A DNA stretch of 64,000 bases from Rugosimonospora sp036494675 (GCA_036494675.1 DASXOA010000008.1:1-64000), one strand, 5' to 3'. Positions 49,360-58,554 are shown, numbered from the stretch's first letter. Notes: generated from the letters alone by a model not told the origin. Numbers and translations are program-made.

Positions 49360-50547
49360 TCAGACGGTACGCAGCGCCTCGGTGGGGGACAGCCGCGCGG
49401 CGCGGGCCGCCGGGTACAGGCCGGCGACGGCGCCGATCACCACCGCGGCCAGCAACCCGGCACCCACCGCCGCGGGTGGGATCAGCGGCTGCCAGCCACG
49501 CTGGCTCGCGAGGCCGTACGTGATCCACACGCCGGCCGCCACCCCGGCCACCCCACCGGCCGCCCCGAGCAGCAGCGACTCGACCAGGAACTGGGCCGCT
49601 ACATGCCGGCGGGCCGCGCCGAGTGCCCGGCGCAGGCCGATCTCGTTTCGCCGTTCCAGCACGGAGATCACCATCACATTGGCGATGCCGATGCCGCCGA
49701 CCAGCAGCGCGACCGCGCCGAGACCCAGGTACAGCCCGGTGGCCGAACCGGAGACGGCGAGCCGGGCCGACAGTGCGTCCGACGGCCGGCTGACGGCGAC
49801 CTGCTCCGGGTTCTCCGGGTCGGCCGCCCGGGCCAGAAGGCTGGACACCTCCCCGGTACGGGCGGTTTCGGCGCGCACGTACACCCGGCTCGGGTGCCCG
49901 TCGTACCCGAAGTCGGCCGCGGCCACCGGGAACCCGACCAGCGCCGAGTTGTCCACCTCCGGAGCCAGCTCGAACGGCGCCAGGATGCCGATCACCGTGA
50001 ACCAGTCGCCGCCCAGGAACACCCGCGGCGCACCGGACAGGTCGGTGATCCCGAGGGTCTGGGCGGCCGTGTACCCGAGCACGGTCGCCGGGTAGTTCAC
50101 CGTCGCCGCGTCGAGGAACACGCCCCGCAACAGGTGGCCGTCCAGTGTGGACATCAGGCGGGCGTCACAGGCCCGTACCGACAGGCCACCGCTGCGGTAG
50201 GCGGGGATCCGGTCCGACCGGTACACCGGCACCGAGGACAGCTCGGCGGTCGGCGCGACGGACAGGACCCCGCCGGTGCGGGCGATGGTCGCCCCGGCGG
50301 TCGCCGGCAGCTCGGCCTCGTCCCCGCCGATGGTGTGCCCGTTCACCACGGTGAGCAGGTTGGTGCCCAACCGGTCGATCCGCCCGAGCAGGTCGGACTG
50401 GCTGGACCGGGTGATGCCCAGCACCGCGACCAGCGCCGCGATGCCGATCGTCACTCCCAGCATGGACAGCGCGGCGCGACCGCGCCGGCTGCGCAGCCCG
50501 ATCGTGCCGACCGGCAACAGGTCGGCCATCCGCATCCGTGAATTCAC
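49360..50547 (-). CDS. MacB-like ABC permease (FtsX family)
   Basis: 395 aa: one N-terminal helix (GRAALSMLGVTIGIAALVAVLGI), an extracytoplasmic MacB_PCD-type domain, and three C-terminal helices with the cytosolic motif LERRNEIGLRRALGAARRHVAAQFLVE. Forms a tripartite-like system with the ATPase and adaptor upstream. Overlaps the ATPase gene by 4 nt (ATGA). Substrate unknown. Confidence 0.92.
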   Translation of the reverse strand: MNSRMRMADLLPVGTIGLRSRRGRAALSMLGVTIGIAALVAVLGITRSSQSDLLGRIDRLGTNLLTVVNGHTIGGDEAELPATAGATIARTGGVLSVAPTAELSSVPVYRSDRIPAYRSGGLSVRACDARLMSTLDGHLLRGVFLDAATVNYPATVLGYTAAQTLGITDLSGAPRVFLGGDWFTVIGILAPFELAPEVDNSALVGFPVAAADFGYDGHPSRVYVRAETARTGEVSSLLARAADPENPEQVAVSRPSDALSARLAVSGSATGLYLGLGAVALLVGGIGIANVMVISVLERRNEIGLRRALGAARRHVAAQFLVESLLLGAAGGVAGVAAGVWITYGLASQRGWQPLIPPAAVGAGLLAAVVIGAVAGLYPAARAARLSPTEALRTV

Positions 50548-51329
50548 CGCGGCCCTCCCGTCGCCGGTGCGTCCTCGCGAGCCGGGCCGGCTTCGCGGGT
50601 CGGGCCGGCCGGTACCGGACTGGCCCCCGTACCGGTGTCGCTGACGACCAGCCCGTCGCGCAGCTCGATCCGGCGGTGCGTCGCGGCGGCCACCGTGGCG
50701 TCGTGCGTGATCACCACGACCGTCGTACCGTCGTCGTTCAGCTCCCGGATCAGCGCGAGGATCTCCGCGCCGGTCGTCGAGTCCAGGTTCCCGGTCGGTT
50801 CGTCGGCCAGAAGCACGGCCGGCCGGCCGACCAGTGCCCGCGCGATCGCGACCCGCTGCCGCTCGCCGCCGGACAGGTGTTGGCCCCGGTGGTGCGCCCG
50901 GTGGCCAAGTCCGACCCGGGCCAGCGCCTCCCGGGCCGCCGCGCGCCGCTGCCTGGCCGGCACCCCCCGGTACAGCAGGCCGGTGGCCACGTTGTCCTCC
51001 GCGCTCAACTGGTCGAGAAGGAAGAACTGCTGGAAGACCACACCCAGCCGGTACGCGCGCAGACCTGACAGCTGCCGGTCGGACAGGTTCTCCACCCGCT
51101 GGCCGGCGATGCGCACCGATCCGGTACTCGGCCGGTCCAGCGCGGCCGCCAGGTTGAGCAGGGTGGTCTTCCCGGAGCCGGACGGACCGACCACTGCCAC
51201 CAACTCGCCGTCGCGGATGGTCAGGTCGATGCCCCGGATCGACTCCACCGGCGGGTTGCCGGGGTACACCTTGCGGGCGTCCAGCAGCTCCAACACCGGC
51301 TCCCCGCGGGCTGTCCGTTGACCGATCAT
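50544..51329 (-). CDS. MacB/LolD-like ABC ATPase
   Basis: 261 aa. Walker A GPSGSGKTT, Q-loop VFQQFFLLDQLSAEDN, signature LSGGERQRVAIARALV, Walker B VLLADEPTGNLDS and H-loop ITHD. Sandwiched between adaptor and permease with 4-nt overlaps on both sides, so the genes form one translation-coupled unit. Confidence 0.93.
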   Translation of the reverse strand: MIGQRTARGEPVLELLDARKVYPGNPPVESIRGIDLTIRDGELVAVVGPSGSGKTTLLNLAAALDRPSTGSVRIAGQRVENLSDRQLSGLRAYRLGVVFQQFFLLDQLSAEDNVATGLLYRGVPARQRRAAAREALARVGLGHRAHHRGQHLSGGERQRVAIARALVGRPAVLLADEPTGNLDSTTGAEILALIRELNDDGTTVVVITHDATVAAATHRRIELRDGLVVSDTGTGASPVPAGPTREAGPAREDAPATGGPR

Positions 51330-52480
51330 GACGCGGGCACCTCGACCCGGTCGCCGGCGTTCAGTCCCGCACCGGCGACCTCGACCGTGCCGGCGTCGTC
51401 GTCGAACAGTCCGGGCTGGACGGCCAGGTAGCCGCCGGACGCCAGCCGGACCTGGTACCCGCCGCCGGGCCGGGCCAGCAGGGCGGCGACCGGTACCAGC
51501 AGGACGTTCGGGTGTTCGGCGACGACGATCGAGACCTGGGCCGGTGCCTGATCCAGGTCGGCGGCGCCGGGCGGCGGAGTGAGCGTGATGGTCACCGGTA
51601 CCGTCGCGGGTGCGCTGGCCGACCCGCCGCCGGTACTTGCCGGCCCGTTGTCGCTGGTCGGTGCGGTGGCGACCCGGCCGATCCGGCTGACCGTACCGAC
51701 GACCGGCGTGGCGTCCCCGATGCCCACCCGTACCCCGTCACCGCGGTGTACCAGCGACTGCCGGTCGGTGGTCAGCTCCACCGTGACCACCCGGTTGGTG
51801 GATGTGCCATGGAGCACCGGGGCACCCGGCGCCACCGTGGTGCCCAGGGTCGCCTGCACCTGCCCGACGCGCAGCGCACCGGGAAGGAACACCACCTCGC
51901 CGGGCTCCAGGGCGCCGGTACGGTGGCCGGCCGGGACGCCCCAGGACGCCTGCCAGCGCCGGATCGCGCTGGCGGTGGCCGCCGTGAAGTGGTCGTCGAC
52001 CGTCATCGCGTGGCCCGGGTCGAAGCCCAGCGCGACGAGGTTCGCCTCCAGTTGGGCGACGTCCGGGCCGTCGGGCATGCCGGCGGCGAAGCCGCGGTAC
52101 GCGGGTACGGCGCCGTAGAGCAGCCGTACCGGGTGGTTCGCGACCGCGTACAGCGTGCCGCCCCGACCGACCGTGGCACCCAACTCCGGTACCCCGGTGA
52201 GCACCCCCGGCGCGTACTGGTCGACCACCGGGAAGTCGCCGTCGAAGCCGAGGGTCCCGGCGATCTTCACGGTCTCGGTGACGGTGCCTCGGGTGACCGG
52301 CGCCGTGGCGCTGGGTACCGTCCCGGCGGCGACCGCCACATCGGCGTGCGGGCGGGCGGTCGCCGCGTACCCGATGGCGGCCGCCGAGCCGGCCACCGCG
52401 ATCACCGCGGCGCCGGCCAGCGCCCGCCTCAACCGGCGACGCTCACGACCGGTCCGGGGACCGGCGCTGTGCTCGGTCAT
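51326..52480 (-). CDS. Membrane-fusion/adaptor protein with peptidoglycan-binding domain
   Basis: 384 aa. One N-terminal membrane helix (ALAGAAVIAVAGSAAAIGYAA), then an HlyD/MacA-like barrel. Inserted in it is a PG_binding_1-like helical segment (DVAQLEANLVALGFDPGHAMTVDDHFTAATASAIRRWQ split here). A C-terminal beta part follows (VSIVVAEHPNVLLVPVAALL). In actinobacteria such adaptors may reach from the ABC pump to the cell wall. Overlaps both neighbours by 4 nt. Confidence 0.85.
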   Translation of the reverse strand: MTEHSAGPRTGRERRRLRRALAGAAVIAVAGSAAAIGYAATARPHADVAVAAGTVPSATAPVTRGTVTETVKIAGTLGFDGDFPVVDQYAPGVLTGVPELGATVGRGGTLYAVANHPVRLLYGAVPAYRGFAAGMPDGPDVAQLEANLVALGFDPGHAMTVDDHFTAATASAIRRWQASWGVPAGHRTGALEPGEVVFLPGALRVGQVQATLGTTVAPGAPVLHGTSTNRVVTVELTTDRQSLVHRGDGVRVGIGDATPVVGTVSRIGRVATAPTSDNGPASTGGGSASAPATVPVTITLTPPPGAADLDQAPAQVSIVVAEHPNVLLVPVAALLARPGGGYQVRLASGGYLAVQPGLFDDDAGTVEVAGAGLNAGDRVEVPAS

Positions 52481-53025
52481 TTGCGGACCGCCAGCCCGTT
52501 GCCATCCAGGTACTGGTCGCACGCCTGCCCGGCGGCTAACCTCCGGGACGATTTGCCCTCGTTCTCCAGCGCCGGGGGAAGCGAGAAGCTGCCGTCCGCC
52601 TGCGGGTCGGGCCAGTCCGGGTAGCCGTGCTGGCGCATGCACTGCGCGTACCGCAGCAGGTTCTGCATGTCCTCGGGTGAGAAGCTGCTGCGCTTGGTGG
52701 CCGATGCCGGCAGCCGGTCGAAGATCGGGCCGCAGGCATCCTGGGCCGCCTTGTTGTTCTGGAGCGCCTGCTTCATGTCCGTACCGCCGCTGACCGGCAT
52801 GGCCAGCCTGCCGTCCACGACGACGGGGTCGGGGTAGTCGGGTATCCCGTGAGCGCGGACACACTGCGAGTACTCGCGGCCGATCGCGAGGATCTGCGCG
52901 TCGGTGGCCGCCGACGGCGAGGGCGCCGGCGAGCCCGCCGACGGGCCACTACAGCCGGCCACCAGGCCGGAGCCCCCGAGCAGCGCGGCCGCGAGGGCGG
53001 GAGCGAGGAATCGGTGAAGTCTCAT
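52477..53025 (-). CDS. Lipoprotein with two CxRxHGxPDxPDP motifs
   Basis: 182 aa. A signal peptide with lipobox LVAGC (Cys25) and a Ser/Pro/Ala spacer are followed by two repeats: YSQCVRAHGIPDYPDP and YAQCMRQHGYPDWPDP, about 60 residues apart, with more Cys (DACGPIF, ACDQYL). The Cys spacing suggests disulfides or metal binding. Such proteins often accompany MacAB-like systems in actinobacteria. ATG 53025 restores the signal peptide; 4-nt overlap with the adaptor. Confidence 0.82.
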   Translation of the reverse strand: MRLHRFLAPALAAALLGGSGLVAGCSGPSAGSPAPSPSAATDAQILAIGREYSQCVRAHGIPDYPDPVVVDGRLAMPVSGGTDMKQALQNNKAAQDACGPIFDRLPASATKRSSFSPEDMQNLLRYAQCMRQHGYPDWPDPQADGSFSLPPALENEGKSSRRLAAGQACDQYLDGNGLAVRK

Positions 53026-53164
53026 GCCCACACGGTCCGGCGCCGGGCGGCCCGAGTCGTCTGCGCGCCGTCGGATCTGCCGTACCGGCATCCGACCGGA
53101 GTCGCACCGGCGGGTACGACCTGAGACAGATGCCGGGACCGCCCGCCGTACCTACCATGAACAG

Positions 53165-54484
53165 GTGTCCCCCCGCCTGACTGTGAACCGGGCACTCCTC
53201 ATCGATGCCGGTTTGGCGCTGGTGTTGACGCTGGGCAGCGTCGTGCAGGGCGCCGACTACCTGTTCGACGGGCCGGTCACGACGAAGATGCTGGTCGCGT
53301 ACGGCTCGTCCGGCGGCTGGCACCGGGCGCTGACGCTCTGGTGGGTGTCCACCGGCCTGCTCGTGGTCGGCATGCTGCTGGCGCACCGCTGGCCACTACC
53401 CGCTCTCGGCCTGGTGTCGCTCGGCGCCGCCGGGCACCAGAACAACCGGCTCATCCCGGTGCCGCTCATCGACTTCGCCGTGCTGATCGTGTTGTACTCA
53501 CTGACCAGTCGTGCCCGATCGCGGCTGATCCCGATGTGCGCGCTCGCGGTGCTGGCCGTGGGTGACTTCCTGCCCAGCATGTGGCTGCCGGGGACGCCGG
53601 CAGCCATCGCGATCGAGGTGAAGAAGGCCTCCGGGACGAAGCCGTACTGGCACCTCCTGCAGTTGCAGGGTGTCGGCTCGACGGTCGAGGTGCTCCTGAT
53701 GCTGGTACTCGCGGTCGTGCTCGGCGACAGCGCGCGTACCCGCCACGCCCACCTGCGTACCCTCCAGCAGCGCGCCGCTGACCTGGAACGCGAGCAGCAG
53801 CAGCGGGCGGCCCTGGCCGCCTCCGCGGAGCGCACCAGGATCACCCGGGAGCTGCATGACGTGGTCGCGCACGGGCTGTCGGTCATCGTCGTCCAGGCCC
53901 AGGGCGCGGCGGCCGCCCTGCACCGGCATCCGGAACGCACCGAGGCAGCCCTGCGCGACGTCATCGCGACCGGCCGCAGTTGCATGGCCGAGATGCGCGG
54001 GCTGCTCGGCGTCGTGCGCCGGGACCCGGCCGAAGATCCACAGCTGGCACCGCAGCCCGGGGTCGCGGCGCTGCCGGCGCTGGTCGACCAGGTTCGCGCG
54101 GCCGGTGCCCCGGTCGTCCTGACGATCGAGGGCGAGCCGGCACCGCTGCCGGTCGGGGTGGACCTGTCCGGGTACCGGATCGTTCAGGAATCGCTCACCA
54201 ACACGCTCAAGCACGCCGGCCCGGGTGCGGGTGCCCGGGTGCTGCTGGCGTTCCGGCCCGGACGGCTGGAGATCGAGGTCAGCGACGACGGCCGGGGCGC
54301 GGCGGTGGCCGACGGCGAGGGTACCGGGCTGGCCGGTATCGCCGAGCGGGTCAGCGTGCTGGGCGGCACCCTGGTCGCGGGGCCGTCGGAGCGTGGCTTC
54401 CGGGTCCGGGCGGTCCTGCCGCTGGGCGGCGCGTCCGGCTCTTCCACCATCGCGGTGGCCGAGCCGGCCGGGTCTCCGGCGTGA
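53165..54484 (+). CDS. Sensor histidine kinase (NarL-type HisKA_3)
   Basis: 439 aa. About five N-terminal membrane helices, a coiled linker, a HisKA_3 dimerisation region with the phosphoryl His at H231 (RELHDVVAHGLSVIVVQAQGA), and a HATPase (GYRIVQESLTNTLKHAG, GRGAAVADGEGTGLAGIAERV). GTG 53165 has TACCAT (53153-53158) 6 nt upstream, hence probably leaderless. It is divergent from the lipoprotein-ABC operon, which it likely regulates, and overlaps its response regulator by 4 nt. Confidence 0.92.
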   Translation: MSPRLTVNRALLIDAGLALVLTLGSVVQGADYLFDGPVTTKMLVAYGSSGGWHRALTLWWVSTGLLVVGMLLAHRWPLPALGLVSLGAAGHQNNRLIPVPLIDFAVLIVLYSLTSRARSRLIPMCALAVLAVGDFLPSMWLPGTPAAIAIEVKKASGTKPYWHLLQLQGVGSTVEVLLMLVLAVVLGDSARTRHAHLRTLQQRAADLEREQQQRAALAASAERTRITRELHDVVAHGLSVIVVQAQGAAAALHRHPERTEAALRDVIATGRSCMAEMRGLLGVVRRDPAEDPQLAPQPGVAALPALVDQVRAAGAPVVLTIEGEPAPLPVGVDLSGYRIVQESLTNTLKHAGPGAGARVLLAFRPGRLEIEVSDDGRGAAVADGEGTGLAGIAERVSVLGGTLVAGPSERGFRVRAVLPLGGASGSSTIAVAEPAGSPA

Positions 54485-55146
54485 CGATCCGGGTGGTTCT
54501 GGTCGACGACCAGACGCTGGTACGGACCGGGTTCCGGATGATCCTCGACGAGACCGAGGACATCGAGGTGGTCGGCGAGGCGGCCGACGGTGTCGGAGCG
54601 CTGGACGTGATCCGGCGGTACCGCCCGGACGTCGTGCTCATGGATGTCCGGATGCCCGGCCTGGACGGGATCGAGGCGACCAGGCGGCTGCGCACCGGCG
54701 GTACCCCGGCGCCACGCGTGATCATCCTGACCACGTTCGACCTCGACGAGTACGTGTTCGCCGGGCTCCAGGCCGGCGCCAGCGGCTTCCTGCTCAAGGA
54801 CACCCTGGCGGCGGATCTGATCGCCGCGGTACGGGTGGTGGCCAGCGGCGAGTCGGTCGCGGCGCCCACCGTTACCCGGCGCCTCATCGCGCACTTCCTG
54901 CACAGCGCCACCGCGCCGGCGCCCCGCCGCGCAGACCGGCTCGACGTCCTGACCGCCCGGGAGCGCGAGGTGCTCACCCTGATCACGCACGGCCTGACGA
55001 ACACCGAGATCGCGACCGCGCTCCACCTCTCGGAGGGCACGGTCAAGACCCACATCGGCCGGATCCTGGCAAAGCTCGGCCTGCGCGACCGGGTGCAGGC
55101 CGTGATCCTCGGTTACGAGAGCGGGCTGGCCACGACCTCGGGCTGA
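54481..55146 (+). CDS. LuxR/NarL-type response regulator
   Basis: 221 aa. Receiver domain with phosphoacceptor D55 in VVLMDVRMPGLDG and Lys in LLKD, and a LuxR-type HTH (LTAREREVLTLITHGLTNTEIATALHLSEGTVKTHIGRIL over several helices). Partner of the preceding kinase (GTGA overlap). Its 3' end overlaps the convergent glnR by 34 nt. Confidence 0.94.
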   Translation: MTIRVVLVDDQTLVRTGFRMILDETEDIEVVGEAADGVGALDVIRRYRPDVVLMDVRMPGLDGIEATRRLRTGGTPAPRVIILTTFDLDEYVFAGLQAGASGFLLKDTLAADLIAAVRVVASGESVAAPTVTRRLIAHFLHSATAPAPRRADRLDVLTAREREVLTLITHGLTNTEIATALHLSEGTVKTHIGRILAKLGLRDRVQAVILGYESGLATTSG

Positions 55147-55853
55147 ATGACCCCGACCGGCTCGGTGTCCGGAAGCGCCCGGGACGGCGGCACCACGAAC
55201 TTGTACCCGACCTGCCGGACCGTCCCGATCATCGACTCGTACTCGGAGCCGAGCTTGGCGCGTAGCCGCCGGACGTGCACGTCGACGGTTCGGGTACCGC
55301 CGAAGTAGTCGTAGCCCCACACCTCGCGCAGCAACTGGTCCCGGGTGAACACCCGGCCGGGGTGCTGGGAGAGGAACTTGAGCAGCTCGAACTCCTTGTA
55401 CGTCAGGTCGAGCGGCCGGCCCTTGAGCTTCGCGGCGTACGTGTCCGGGTCGATGGACAGCTCACCGGCCCGGATCAGGCCACCCTCGTTCGAGTTGGCC
55501 TGGCCCAGGCGCCCGACCGCCAGCCGCAGCCGCGCCTCGATCTCGGCGGGGCCGGCCGAGGCGAGTACCACGTCGTCGAGGCCCCAGTCGGCGGACAGCG
55601 CGACCAGGCCCGACTCGGACACCACCGCGAGCAGCGGCACCCCCAGGCCGGTGGCGTGCAGCATCCGGCAGGTGGCGCGGGCGTCAGCGAGTTCGCTGCG
55701 AGCGTCGATCATGACGACGTCGGGCGACGGTCCGGAGACCAGCGTGCGTACGTCGCGTGGCGCTGTGCGCACCGAATGTGGCAGCAGGTCCAGGGCGGGG
55801 AGGACGGTAGCCGGCTCGCCGGCGCGGCCACCGGTCAGCAACAGGATCTCCAC
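55113..55853 (-). CDS. glnR: GlnR-type nitrogen regulator (orphan OmpR family)
   Basis: 246 aa. An atypical receiver (D50 in VVMIDARSEL, but the usual acidic and Lys pocket residues are missing or altered) and a winged-helix OmpR domain: LKGRPLDLTYKEFELLKFLSQHPGRVFTRDQLLREVWGYDYFGGTRTVDVHVRRLRAKLG (shown by family memory, split over the domain) closely matches Streptomyces GlnR. GlnR controls ammonium assimilation (glnA, amtB) and works without a cognate kinase. GGAGGAG precedes GTG 55853. No kinase gene adjoins. Confidence 0.9.
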   Translation of the reverse strand: MEILLLTGGRAGEPATVLPALDLLPHSVRTAPRDVRTLVSGPSPDVVMIDARSELADARATCRMLHATGLGVPLLAVVSESGLVALSADWGLDDVVLASAGPAEIEARLRLAVGRLGQANSNEGGLIRAGELSIDPDTYAAKLKGRPLDLTYKEFELLKFLSQHPGRVFTRDQLLREVWGYDYFGGTRTVDVHVRRLRAKLGSEYESMIGTVRQVGYKFVVPPSRALPDTEPVGVIQPEVVASPLS

Positions 55854-56071
55854 GCGTCTCCTCCGTCTGTTGTCGATCAGTCCCCGACGGCGCTGACGGG
55901 CGAGTTAAGACAAGAGAATAACCGATGGTCCAGGTCAACTCACTAGGTGAAATGACCCACTCCGGATTCCGTGCCGGTTACGCGTGCCGGACGTCCCGCC
56001 GGGGATGTTTCCGGCGGAGCCGCGACGGCCGGCGTCGCGGTAGGTGGTCACGCTCTGGCACGATCAGGGGC

Positions 56072-57448
56072 GTGTCCCCGACAAACCCCCCGAGCGGAGG
56101 TCGCGAGGCGCCGGAAGGCGGCCGCGACGAGTGGCAGCGCAGGCAGCGTGCGACCGCGCGCCGTCCCCACCGCGCCGACTCGTCCGACCGCCGCATCGAC
56201 GACTCCGATCCGTTCGGCTGGAGCGCGGCGCGGGACGGTGGGATCGACTACCCGCCCGGGCCGCCCGGTGAAGATCCGCGGGGTGGGCGCCCGGACCGCC
56301 CCCGCGGCGAGCGGGGCCGGCCGGAGCAGGGCATGCCGGAGCAGTGGCAGGCCGACGGCGCCCCCGCCGAGGGTCCCTGGGGCGAGCAGCGCCGCAACGA
56401 CCCGCGCCGGGCAGACTTCCGCCCGGAAGACGGGACCCGGGTCTTGACCGGGGCGCCGGACGGTCAGGGCGGCCAGCCGCCGCGCGGCGACCGGATGCGG
56501 GAGGCCGGCCGCCGGCTGCGTGGACCGCACCGCCGGCGGGCCGTCGACGGTCAGGAGACCGGCCTCACCCTCGGCATGCAGTCCGACCTGCCGAGCTGGC
56601 TACAGGAGCGCGGCGAGGGCCTGGTCCCGGTGAAACGGCTGCTCTCGCTGTCGGTGGCCGGGTTCGCCGCGCTGCTCGGGCTCGCGCTGGTACTCGGCGC
56701 GCACACCGTGCCGGGCTCGTACGCATTCGTGATCTTCGGGGTTCAGGTGCTGTTCGTCCTGGCCTGGACGGTGACCATGCGGCCGGCCGGCCCCCGGATC
56801 GTGGCCGGCGTGTCGCTGGCCGCGGCGGCCGGCACCGACCTGGCCGCGACGCTGCCGCAGCACGCCTCGCTGGCGCCGCTCGGCCTGATCACCGTCGCGG
56901 CGGTCGGCGCCGCGGTGGCGGGGCAGTTGCTGCGCCGCGGCCCCCGGCCGCGGGTCACCGAGTCGCTGGGTAGCACGCTGATCGTGGTGATCGGCGTGGT
57001 CTGTTTCGCGATGCTGGTTGTTTTGAGCCGGCACGCGCCGGGTACCCCTGCGATCGTCGCCTGTCTGGTCGCCGCCGGAGTCGCGCTGGTGGTGGCCAGG
57101 CTGACCGACATCGTGCTGCCGTCGCCACGCACCAGCCCCCAGGTGCCGCGCGGCTCGATCGGAGTGGTCCTGGGTGCCATGGCCGGAACGGTCGCGGCGA
57201 GCGTCATGGGCTCGGTGCTGGTCGGGCTGGACCCGCCGCGGGCCGCGATCGCCGGACTCGCCACCGCGCTGGTGGCGGTGCTGGCCGACCTCGCGGTCTC
57301 CTATGCGGAAGTGAGCCGGGAACTCGACGGCAGGCAGCCGGCACTGTGGATCGCACGGCACCTGCAGGGCCCGCTCGGCGGCTTCGCGCTGGCATCCCCG
57401 GTCGCGTACGTGCTGAGCGTCATGGTACTGGTGACCAACCTGAACTGA
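56072..57448 (+). CDS. Membrane protein with disordered N-terminus
   Basis: 458 aa. The first about 150 residues are hydrophilic and Gly/Pro/Arg/Asp-rich, presumably disordered; then comes QSDLPSWLQERGEGLVPVKRLL and about eight helices with short loops (SVAGFAALLGLALVLGAHTVPGSYAFVIFG onward). No family recognised with certainty. Lies 218 nt from glnR; GTG 56072 is preferred since earlier residues are low-complexity Arg. Precedes the DUF2993 gene by 32 nt. Confidence 0.75.
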   Translation: MSPTNPPSGGREAPEGGRDEWQRRQRATARRPHRADSSDRRIDDSDPFGWSAARDGGIDYPPGPPGEDPRGGRPDRPRGERGRPEQGMPEQWQADGAPAEGPWGEQRRNDPRRADFRPEDGTRVLTGAPDGQGGQPPRGDRMREAGRRLRGPHRRRAVDGQETGLTLGMQSDLPSWLQERGEGLVPVKRLLSLSVAGFAALLGLALVLGAHTVPGSYAFVIFGVQVLFVLAWTVTMRPAGPRIVAGVSLAAAAGTDLAATLPQHASLAPLGLITVAAVGAAVAGQLLRRGPRPRVTESLGSTLIVVIGVVCFAMLVVLSRHAPGTPAIVACLVAAGVALVVARLTDIVLPSPRTSPQVPRGSIGVVLGAMAGTVAASVMGSVLVGLDPPRAAIAGLATALVAVLADLAVSYAEVSRELDGRQPALWIARHLQGPLGGFALASPVAYVLSVMVLVTNLN

Positions 57449-57480
57449 CGCGCGTTGCCGACGGAACGAGGAGCACTTAC

Positions 57481-58248
57481 ATGGCGACCAGTCGTGGACG
57501 CAAGACCCTGCTTGTGCTGGTCATCCTGGTGATTGCCCTCGCCGGGCTGTTCGTCATCGCCGACCGGGTGGCCGTCTACGCCGCCCAGCGCACGGTGGCC
57601 AGCGAGGCCAAGAAGCAGATGTCGGCGCAGAACATCACCTCGCCACAGGATCCGTCCGTCAAGATCAGCGGATTCCCGTTCCTGACCCAGGTGGTAGGCG
57701 GCCGGTACGACAAGATAACGATCGATGTGACCAAGCCGACCGATCAGGGCGTCACGCTCGACGATCTGACGGTGGTGGCGACCGGCGTCAACGCCAGCGC
57801 CAGCGCACTGATCAACGGCAACGGCCAGGTGACCGCCGACAATGTCACCGGTACCGGCCGGCTGGGCTGGGACTCGGTCAACAAGCTGATCGACCTGTCG
57901 CAGTTCAACAGCACCGGCGCGACGGTGTCCGCCCTGCCCGACGGCGAGGTTCAGATCACCGCGCCGGTGAAGGTGCTGACGGTGTCGACGACCGTCGTCG
58001 CCACCGGCACCCTCGCCGTCGCCGGCGACGCGGCCCACGTCACGATCAACAAGGTCAACGTCCAGGGCGGCGGGATCCCGGCGGTACTCCAGGCGGTCCT
58101 GGGTTCGCTCAAGGAGCAACTGTCGTTCACCGTGAAGATCCCGCCGTTGCCGTACCACCTGAAGATCAAGAGCGTTCAGGCGAAGCCGGCCGGGGTCACG
58201 GTCACAGCGACGGCAACGAATGTCGCGCTGGCCGGCGCCGGAGCGTAA
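57481..58248 (+). CDS. DUF2993 (LmeA-like) protein
   Basis: 255 aa. An N-terminal signal anchor (LLVLVILVIALAGLFVIADRVAVY) then the DUF2993 fold: QDPSVKISGFPFLTQVVGGRYDKITIDV is the characteristic PFLTQ segment. Mycobacterial LmeA is a DUF2993 phospholipid-binding protein required for lipomannan maturation. GAGGAG lies 10 nt before ATG. Likely co-transcribed with the membrane protein upstream. Confidence 0.88.
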   Translation: MATSRGRKTLLVLVILVIALAGLFVIADRVAVYAAQRTVASEAKKQMSAQNITSPQDPSVKISGFPFLTQVVGGRYDKITIDVTKPTDQGVTLDDLTVVATGVNASASALINGNGQVTADNVTGTGRLGWDSVNKLIDLSQFNSTGATVSALPDGEVQITAPVKVLTVSTTVVATGTLAVAGDAAHVTINKVNVQGGGIPAVLQAVLGSLKEQLSFTVKIPPLPYHLKIKSVQAKPAGVTVTATATNVALAGAGA

Positions 58249-58313
58249 GTGAGCATTGTCGCAAGGTGAGGCGCCCTGTTCGGCCGGTTGCGGCGATGAT
58301 AGGCTCCGGAACC

Positions 58314-58433
58314 ATGAGCCCACTGGTCTCCGCCGCGCCCTCCGTGGCGCGCCGCGACCGTGAACTGATGCTCACCAAGCGCCGGCCGATCGACTTCGGC
58401 CTGGTCGCAGCCTGCCTGTGTCGCCAGGTCTGA
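58314..58433 (+). CDS. Cys-containing leader peptide of the sulfurtransferase operon
   Basis: 39 aa, too short for most gene calls. It ends LTKRRPIDFGLVAACLCRQV, the basic-(I/V)D-..-C..CR form of leader peptides found upstream of sulfur and cysteine genes in actinobacteria. Cys codons near the stop could sense Cys-tRNA supply. TAGGCT (58300-58305) lies 8 nt before the ATG, with no Shine-Dalgarno, suggesting a leaderless start. An internal ATG 58368 would give 22 aa. It lies 120 nt before the sulfurtransferase with two hairpins between. Confidence 0.68.
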   Translation: MSPLVSAAPSVARRDRELMLTKRRPIDFGLVAACLCRQV

Positions 58434-58486
58434 CACGGCGGCCGTCTCCTTCCAGCCTCTTTGCCGGCAGCGGCGCCGCCCGACGT

Positions 58487-58531
58487 ACCCATCGATCGCC
58501 CATGGGTCGCGGCGCACATGATCGCGACCCA
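58487..58531 (+). promoter_or_regulatory. Mutually exclusive hairpins before the sulfurtransferase
   Basis: Hairpin A: acccat (58487-58492) pairs with atgggt (58502-58507). Hairpin B: tgggtcgcg (58503-58511) pairs with cgcgaccca (58523-58531), 9 bp. They share 58503-58507, so only one can form, as in an attenuator. No U-tract follows B and the ribosome site (gaggtaacc, near 58543) is free, so the mechanism is unclear. Confidence 0.5.
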
Positions 58532-58554
58532 GCCACCATCTTCGAGAGGTAACC

